Positions 8,744 through 12,004 of a stretch of DNA of 12,004 nt are shown in pieces. Positions within the stretch are counted from its first letter, which is position 1, and each line of letters opens with the position of its first letter. The DNA comes from Actinomycetota bacterium. GTDB taxonomy: Bacteria; Actinomycetota; Actinomycetes; S36-B12; UBA5976. The position numbers and the translations under genes are program-made. Location of the stretch: NCBI GenBank assembly GCA_009923375.1, contig RFTO01000019.1, positions 1 to 12,004 on the forward strand, in the 5' to 3' direction. The notes under the pieces are model-generated. The model saw only the letters and a program-made list of their open reading frames with translations, ran no database searches and was not told the origin of the DNA.

Positions 8744-9736
8744 ATGTCGCTCACCATGCCGCTGGATTTCGGCGACGAGCGACTCCGAACGGACATTGAA
8801 AGCAGCCTCGCCACCATTGAGGATGCCATCCACGCTGCGATTGCCAGCGAATTCCCGTTTGCCACATCTGCGGCAGACCACTTGGTCTCAGCTGGAGGTA
8901 AGCGTTTTCGCCCGCTGCTAACCCTGCTAGCCGCGCATGCAGGTGATGCAAGTGCTTGGCAAGTGGTGCCCGCTGCTGTGATCGTGGAGTTGACGCATGC
9001 AGCGACTCTGTATCACGACGATGTGATGGATGAGGCGCCGTTGCGTCGCGGTCGGGAGTCTGCGAATTCCCGATGGGGCAACACAGTCGCCATCCTCACC
9101 GGAGACTTCTTGTTCGCGAAGGTCTCGCAGTTGTTGGCAGATCTTGGGCCGGAAGCTGTGCGCATTCACGCTCACACTTTCGAGCGACTGTGTATCGGCC
9201 AGATCAATGAGACTCGCGGACCTGCGCAGGGTATGGATCCTGTCGATCACCACATCAAAGTTCTTGCAGACAAAACCGGATCGCTGATCTCCACTAGCCT
9301 TCGCTACGGCGCCATGTTTAGCGGCTGCAGCCCCGAGGTCATCGAGGCGCTAGCAACTTATGGCGAGCGCATCGGCGTTGCATTCCAGTTGGCCGATGAC
9401 TTGGTTGACCTCACCAGCGACTCTGCCGACTCAGGTAAGACGCCAGGAACGGACATCCGGGAAGGCGTGCCAACATTGACGACTCTGCTAATCCAGCGAG
9501 AGGCATCCTCCGCGGATTCGGCACTCCTGGAAGCGCTGGCCGGTCCGGTTTATGACGAAAAGACCGTGTCTGAGGTGCTGGCTTCACTGCGCAATCACCG
9601 GCAACTCGACCAAGCCCGACAGATCGCACGCACATGGTCTGATGAGGCCCGCGCCAGTCTTGGGCCGCTTCCGACAGGACCGGTGCGCGATGCACTCGAT
9701 CTCTTATGTGATTACGTGGTTGAGCGCACTGCCTGA
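8744..9736 (+). CDS. Trans-polyprenyl diphosphate synthase (long-chain, quinone side chain)
   Basis: This enzyme condenses isopentenyl diphosphate onto an allylic primer to build an all-trans polyprenyl diphosphate. The 330-residue product has every hallmark of the family: GGKRFRP (51-57), the first Asp-rich motif DDVMD (92-96) followed by RRG (101-103), LTGDFLFA (118-125), Lys177-Thr178, Phe214-Gln215, the second Asp-rich motif DDLVD (218-222) and GKTPGTDIREG (231-241). The residue five before the first motif is Ala87, a small side chain, which in this family goes with long products such as those of IspB or heptaprenyl synthases. Lying just after nuoN, it probably makes the menaquinone tail for the quinone that complex I reduces; exact chain length cannot be read from sequence. 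It has no Shine-Dalgarno. Its 3' end overlaps the opposing rarD gene by 25 bases. Confidence 0.93.
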   Translation: MSLTMPLDFGDERLRTDIESSLATIEDAIHAAIASEFPFATSAADHLVSAGGKRFRPLLTLLAAHAGDASAWQVVPAAVIVELTHAATLYHDDVMDEAPLRRGRESANSRWGNTVAILTGDFLFAKVSQLLADLGPEAVRIHAHTFERLCIGQINETRGPAQGMDPVDHHIKVLADKTGSLISTSLRYGAMFSGCSPEVIEALATYGERIGVAFQLADDLVDLTSDSADSGKTPGTDIREGVPTLTTLLIQREASSADSALLEALAGPVYDEKTVSEVLASLRNHRQLDQARQIARTWSDEARASLGPLPTGPVRDALDLLCDYVVERTA

Positions 9737-10614
9737 GCTCGTCGGTAGGCATCCACTCCGAACACAATCAACGCGAGCCAGACAGCGCCAAAGCCGAACC
9801 AGCGAGAAGTCGGCATCGCCTCGCCGATGACGGTGACACCCAGAGTGAACTGAATGATCGGCGCGATGTACTGCAGTACTCCCATTGTGGTGAGCGGCAC
9901 ACGCCCAGCCCCTGCACCAAAGAACAGCAACGGAATCGCAGTGATCGCACCAGTCAACACGAGCAGCAACACGTGTACCCCGCCGTGGTGGATCAGGGTT
10001 GAGTGATGAGTCAGCTGCAGGAACACCATCGCCGAAAGCGAAATCGGTGCTAAGACCGAAGTCTCGAACGTCAATGATGCGAACGCATCCACGCCAGCCA
10101 TTTTCTTCAGCAAACCGTAAGAGCCGAAGCTGCTGGCAAGCACCAACGCGATCCACGGTAAGCGCCCGTAGTCGACAGCCAGCACGGCCACAGCAGCAGT
10201 GGCGATTGAAATAGCCACCCACTGCAGGCGATTGAGTCGCTCCTTCAGCACGATCATCCCAAGAGCGACGGAGACCAGAGGGTTGATGAAATAACCCAAA
10301 GCAGACTCAACGACTTGGTGATTGTTGACCGCCCAAATGTAAAGACCCCAGTTAATAGTGACCAACAACGCCGCTGCCGCCAGAAGTACAGCGCTGCGAC
10401 GGTTTCGCGTGACGGCCGCCACCTGGGGCCAACCCTTACGCACCCACGCGACGGCCGCCAAGAACACGAACGACCACCACACGCGATTCGCCAGGATTTC
10501 CCAAGGGCTAGCCGGCTCCAGCAGGGGCCAATACAGGGGGAAGAGGCCCCACAGCGCGTAAGCAGTGATCGCAAAAGCGGTTCCGCGGCGGCGCTGCACC
10601 GGATCGATGGTCAC
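9712..10614 (-). CDS. rarD: RarD family EamA-type permease
   Basis: This is a ten-helix membrane protein of the drug/metabolite transporter superfamily, EamA/RarD group; the substrate is not established (E. coli RarD is annotated as linked to chloramphenicol sensitivity). The recognition blocks are NWGLYIWAVNNHQVVESALG and, directly after it, YFINPLVSVALGMIVLKERL, both very close to E. coli RarD, plus GTAFAITAYALWGLFPLYW near the N-terminus. The chosen GTG start at 10614 gives 300 residues, the usual size. An upstream in-frame ATG at 10812 would add 66 low-complexity residues that include the tandem-repeat region and overlap the next gene's start, so I reject it. GTG 10599 is an alternative. 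The gene converges on the polyprenyl synthase and diverges from the NuoB-like gene. Nothing ties it functionally to either neighbour. Confidence 0.88.
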   Translation of the reverse strand: MTIDPVQRRRGTAFAITAYALWGLFPLYWPLLEPASPWEILANRVWWSFVFLAAVAWVRKGWPQVAAVTRNRRSAVLLAAAALLVTINWGLYIWAVNNHQVVESALGYFINPLVSVALGMIVLKERLNRLQWVAISIATAAVAVLAVDYGRLPWIALVLASSFGSYGLLKKMAGVDAFASLTFETSVLAPISLSAMVFLQLTHHSTLIHHGGVHVLLLVLTGAITAIPLLFFGAGAGRVPLTTMGVLQYIAPIIQFTLGVTVIGEAMPTSRWFGFGAVWLALIVFGVDAYRRAQAVRSTT

Positions 10615-10621
10615 TGTGGCT

Positions 10622-10627
10622 ACGGTA
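10622..10627 (-). promoter_or_regulatory. Candidate -10 box of a leaderless rarD promoter
   Basis: On the minus strand TACCGT fits TANNNT and lies seven bases before the GTG at 10614. There is no Shine-Dalgarno before that GTG, so a leaderless transcript is a reasonable reading. No convincing -35 is visible. Confidence 0.3.
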
Positions 10628-10671
10628 ACGGCTTGGGGAGGTGAATGAGGCTGCGGTGCGTGCAGACCCGC

Positions 10672-10691
10672 ACCTAGCCTTACTTTTAGGT
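10672..10691. repeat. Inverted repeat ACCTA-N10-TAGGT in the divergent intergenic region
   Basis: Perfect 5-base arms (10672-10676 and 10687-10691) flank a 10-base spacer between rarD and the NuoB-like gene. The spacing suits a dimeric regulator, but arms this short occur by chance. No known operator was recognised. Confidence 0.3.
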
Positions 10692-10702
10692 CGTTATCGT
10701 TC

Positions 10703-10762
10703 GTACTTCTGCTAGTGCTTTTCCCATTACTTCCGCCGGTAGTTGTGCCAGTAGTTCTGTCA
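10703..10762 (+). repeat. Five degenerate tandem 12-mers
   Basis: Reading in 12-base steps gives GTACTTCTGCTA, GTGCTTTTCCCA, TTACTTCCGCCG, GTAGTTGTGCCA and GTAGTTCTGTCA. The last two differ at two positions; the consensus is about GTAsTTCTGCCA. The array ends 30 bases before the NuoB-like ATG, so it would lie in that gene's promoter or 5' leader. On the minus strand it would code a degenerate four-residue repeat rich in Thr, Ser and Gly if rarD began further upstream, which I think unlikely. Confidence 0.6.
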
Positions 10763-10776
10763 GCACAGGGTTGAAA

Positions 10777-10783
10777 AAGGAGG
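10777..10783 (+). promoter_or_regulatory. Ribosome binding site of the NuoB-like gene
   Basis: AAGGAGG, a near-perfect Shine-Dalgarno, stands nine bases before the ATG at 10793 and fixes that start. It is the strongest ribosome site outside the nuo operon here and implies a leadered transcript starting in the rarD intergenic region. Confidence 0.8.
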
Positions 10784-10792
10784 CTCGATCGC

Positions 10793-11281
10793 ATGACATC
10801 GCTTCGTCTCAATGTGCTTGAGCTCGGTCTGGCGTGCTGCGCATTGGAATATCACGCCGCTGCTGTTAGCGAGAACCTGCAGCAGCAGTGGCAGGCGCTC
10901 GTTAGCGATGCTGGCGATGCTGGCGATGCTGGCGACACTGGCGACACTGGCGACACTGGCGAGCAGGCAGGCGCCTGGGATGTGCTTGTGCTCGCCGGCA
11001 CCATGACGCATGCACTTGTGCCCACGATTGTCTCCGCCTATGAATCCCTCGGGCAGCGCCGCGCTGTGGTGTCGTTCGGCGCCTGCAGCATCTCCGGTGG
11101 TCCGTACTGGGACTCATACTCAGTTGCGTCTGTGCCGCCCGTCCCAGTGGATGTGTCCATTCCGGGTTGCCCGCCGACCCCTGCGGCGCTGCTGCGCGGT
11201 CTGCGCGACCTTCAACAAACACTGGCCTTGCGGGCCTGCCGTGCGGCCGCCCCAGACTCGGTGGCGGGACACCATGCTTGA
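10793..11281 (+). CDS. NuoB-like small subunit (second complex-I-related / group 4 hydrogenase-related complex)
   Basis: This is a homologue of NuoB and of the small subunit of membrane-bound [NiFe] hydrogenases, which carry the last Fe-S cluster before the catalytic or quinone site. The 162-residue product keeps all four ligands of the N2-type cluster: Cys15-Cys16 in LELGLACCALEY, Cys98 in SFGACSISGG and Cys126 in SIPGCPPTPAALLRG. The N-terminus is much shorter than in canonical NuoB. Between the CC motif and VLVLAGT sits an 18-residue (DAG)3(DTG)3 insert at 39-56; removing it leaves a spacing close to ordinary NuoB. The C-terminus (about 144-162) is divergent. The ATG is fixed by AAGGAGG. 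It is followed, with an 8-base overlap, by a NuoC-like gene. Since nuo A-F should lie upstream of window base 1, this belongs to a second complex; calling it Ehr-like is inference. Confidence 0.88.
   Translation: MTSLRLNVLELGLACCALEYHAAAVSENLQQQWQALVSDAGDAGDAGDTGDTGDTGEQAGAWDVLVLAGTMTHALVPTIVSAYESLGQRRAVVSFGACSISGGPYWDSYSVASVPPVPVDVSIPGCPPTPAALLRGLRDLQQTLALRACRAAAPDSVAGHHA
10907..10960 (+). repeat. 9-bp tandem repeat (3+3 units) inside the NuoB-like gene
   Basis: Three exact copies of GATGCTGGC (10907-10933) are followed by three exact copies of GACACTGGC (10934-10960). The unit is a multiple of three, so copy-number change keeps the frame and alters only the number of Asp-Ala-Gly or Asp-Thr-Gly triplets. 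Two blocks of identical copies suggest recent expansion of two variant units. Confidence 0.95.
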
Positions 11282-11831
11282 GCGACTTGTTAATCGCGAT
11301 GAGTGCATCGCTGACCTGCAGTCCCAGATCGAGGGTGCTGCAACTGACGTGTTCAGCGACCCTGCATGTGTGTTGGTGCCACCGCAATCCTGGCGGCAAG
11401 CCGCCCTGCTGGTGAGTCGACAAGGGTTCACCAGCATGGATTTCCTCACCGCCGCTGATTTCGGCACCTATCTGCGCGTGGTTGCGGTGATATCCGATCC
11501 GACCGGCACCTCCATGATGGTCGGTACGGATGTCGCCGCCGAGGCCATGATGTTGGGTTCACTCGCAGAGATATTCCCGGCTGCGTCGTGGCATGAGCGC
11601 GAGACGGCGGAGATGTTCGGCCTAATGTTCACCGGCCACCCTGATCCGCGGCCACTCCTGCTCGCCCACTGCCCGGTGCAAACCCCACTTCGACGCAAAG
11701 CGGCACTCACCACACGACTGGGCACCACCTGGCCGGGAGCAACTGAACCAGGGGAGTCGAAAGTTCCCGATCGGCCAGCCCGCCGACCACAACTTCCACC
11801 CGGTGTACGGCGGGAGTGGGTGGACTCATGA
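11274..11831 (+). CDS. NuoC-like subunit (30 kDa type) of the second complex
   Basis: This is a homologue of the complex I 30-kDa subunit (NuoC; HycE N-terminal region in hydrogenases), which packs against the NuoD/large subunit. The 185-residue product has the family core SLAEIFPAASWHERETAEMF at 96-115 followed by GLMFTGHPDPRPLLL, with Trp106, Glu108, Arg109, Glu110 and His122-Pro-Asp conserved, and TPLRRK (137-142) in place of the usual PLRKDYPL. The tail after residue 145 is proline-rich and basic (WPGATEPGE, PPGVRREW) and not that of canonical NuoC. ATG 11274 overlaps the NuoB-like stop by eight bases and its own stop overlaps the next ATG as ATGA, so the three genes form an operon. It is not fused to a NuoD domain. 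Confidence 0.87.
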   Translation: MLERLVNRDECIADLQSQIEGAATDVFSDPACVLVPPQSWRQAALLVSRQGFTSMDFLTAADFGTYLRVVAVISDPTGTSMMVGTDVAAEAMMLGSLAEIFPAASWHERETAEMFGLMFTGHPDPRPLLLAHCPVQTPLRRKAALTTRLGTTWPGATEPGESKVPDRPARRPQLPPGVRREWVDS

Positions 11832-12004
11832 TCGTCCCACTTCGCGGCAGTTTGTCCCTCGATGCAGACGCCTGCACCTCGTGCATGTTGTGCGTGCGTG
11901 AATGCCCAGCCTGGTGCATCACTTTGGAAGCGCGCAAGGAAGTGGATGAATCCGCGACCCCAGCTAATGATCGGAAAGCACGCAGCAAGCACGTCCTTGA
12001 GTCG
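11828..12004 (+). CDS. Short NuoI-like 4Fe-4S ferredoxin-type subunit (3' truncated by window)
   Basis: The first 59 residues of an iron-sulfur protein are visible before the window ends. A complete 4Fe-4S motif, CTSCMLCVRECP (Cys 16, 19, 22, 26 followed by Pro27), starts almost at the N-terminus, with an extra Cys30 nearby. Canonical NuoI, seen at 2119-2664, has about 55 residues before its first cluster, so the membrane-packing N-terminal segment is missing here. After the motif comes a charged stretch (about 33-56) that probably leads to the second motif outside the window. It starts on the stop of the NuoC-like gene (ATGA). Its likely role is electron relay to the N2-type cluster of the NuoB-like subunit. 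A stand-alone ferredoxin cannot be excluded because the second motif is not visible. Confidence 0.82.
   Translation, partial: MIVPLRGSLSLDADACTSCMLCVRECPAWCITLEARKEVDESATPANDRKARSKHVLES

Noticed and set aside
10673..10691. An IdeR/DtxR-type iron box, because of AGCCTTACTTTTAGG.
   Set aside because: Only a half-site resembles the consensus; the inverted repeat has the arms in the opposite order (CCTA first, TAGG second).
10615..10812. A 66-residue N-terminal extension of RarD (start at ATG 10812).
   Set aside because: It is low-complexity, includes the tandem 12-mers, overlaps the opposing gene's ribosome site and start, and exceeds the usual RarD length; GTG 10614 fits better.
10907..10960. 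The DAG/DTG repeat as a collagen-like triple helix or calcium-binding domain.
   Set aside because: Gly every third residue does mimic collagen and Asp spacing hints at ion binding, but six triplets inside a globular NuoB fold are too few for a triple helix, and no RTX or EF-hand pattern is present.
10907..10960. Phase variation by slippage at the 9-bp repeat.
   Set aside because: The unit is a multiple of three, so gain or loss changes length but cannot switch the gene off by frameshift.

Overview
The window reads as a stretch of an actinobacterial (Actinomycetota) chromosome of moderately high GC. The evidence is the actinobacterial style of the respiratory complex I genes: a long C-terminal tail on NuoH and NuoJ, a NuoN with an extended loop before the conserved helices, and a trans-polyprenyl diphosphate synthase directly after nuoN. 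Start codons are coupled through ATGA or TGATG overlaps, and there are likely leaderless starts. I cannot name the species.

Positions 1-8710 are the 3' half of a canonical 14-subunit NADH:quinone oxidoreductase operon, all on the plus strand: the C-terminal part of nuoG (cut by the window edge), then nuoH, nuoI, nuoJ, nuoK, nuoL, nuoM and nuoN. Neighbouring genes overlap by 1-8 bases, except for a 20-base gap before nuoL that carries a good Shine-Dalgarno. The key ion-channel residues in H, K, L, M and N and both 4Fe-4S motifs of NuoI are intact, so this looks like a working complex I. Position 8744-9736 is a long-chain polyprenyl diphosphate synthase, probably making the side chain of the (mena)quinone that complex I reduces. 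It lacks a Shine-Dalgarno but has a -10-like box exactly where a leaderless promoter would sit.

Positions 9712-10614 (minus strand) hold a RarD-type EamA permease. It converges on the polyprenyl synthase with a 25-base 3' overlap. Its divergent upstream region (10615-10792, 178 bases) contains an inverted repeat and five degenerate tandem 12-mers, followed by a strong ribosome binding site for the next gene.

Positions 10793-12004 begin a second, different complex-I-related gene set: a short NuoB-like subunit, a short NuoC-like subunit and the start of a short ferredoxin-like (NuoI-like) subunit that runs off the window. All four N2-type cluster cysteines are present in the NuoB-like protein. 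The order B-C-I, with no nuoA in front and divergent architecture, differs from the canonical operon next door. It resembles a group-4-hydrogenase-related (Ehr-like) or NADH-module-free complex. The downstream genes, especially the NuoD/hydrogenase large subunit, would decide which. The most distinctive feature is an 18-residue Asp/Gly repeat (three DAG then three DTG units, coded by a perfect 9-bp tandem repeat) inserted between the CC motif and the next conserved strand of the NuoB-like subunit.
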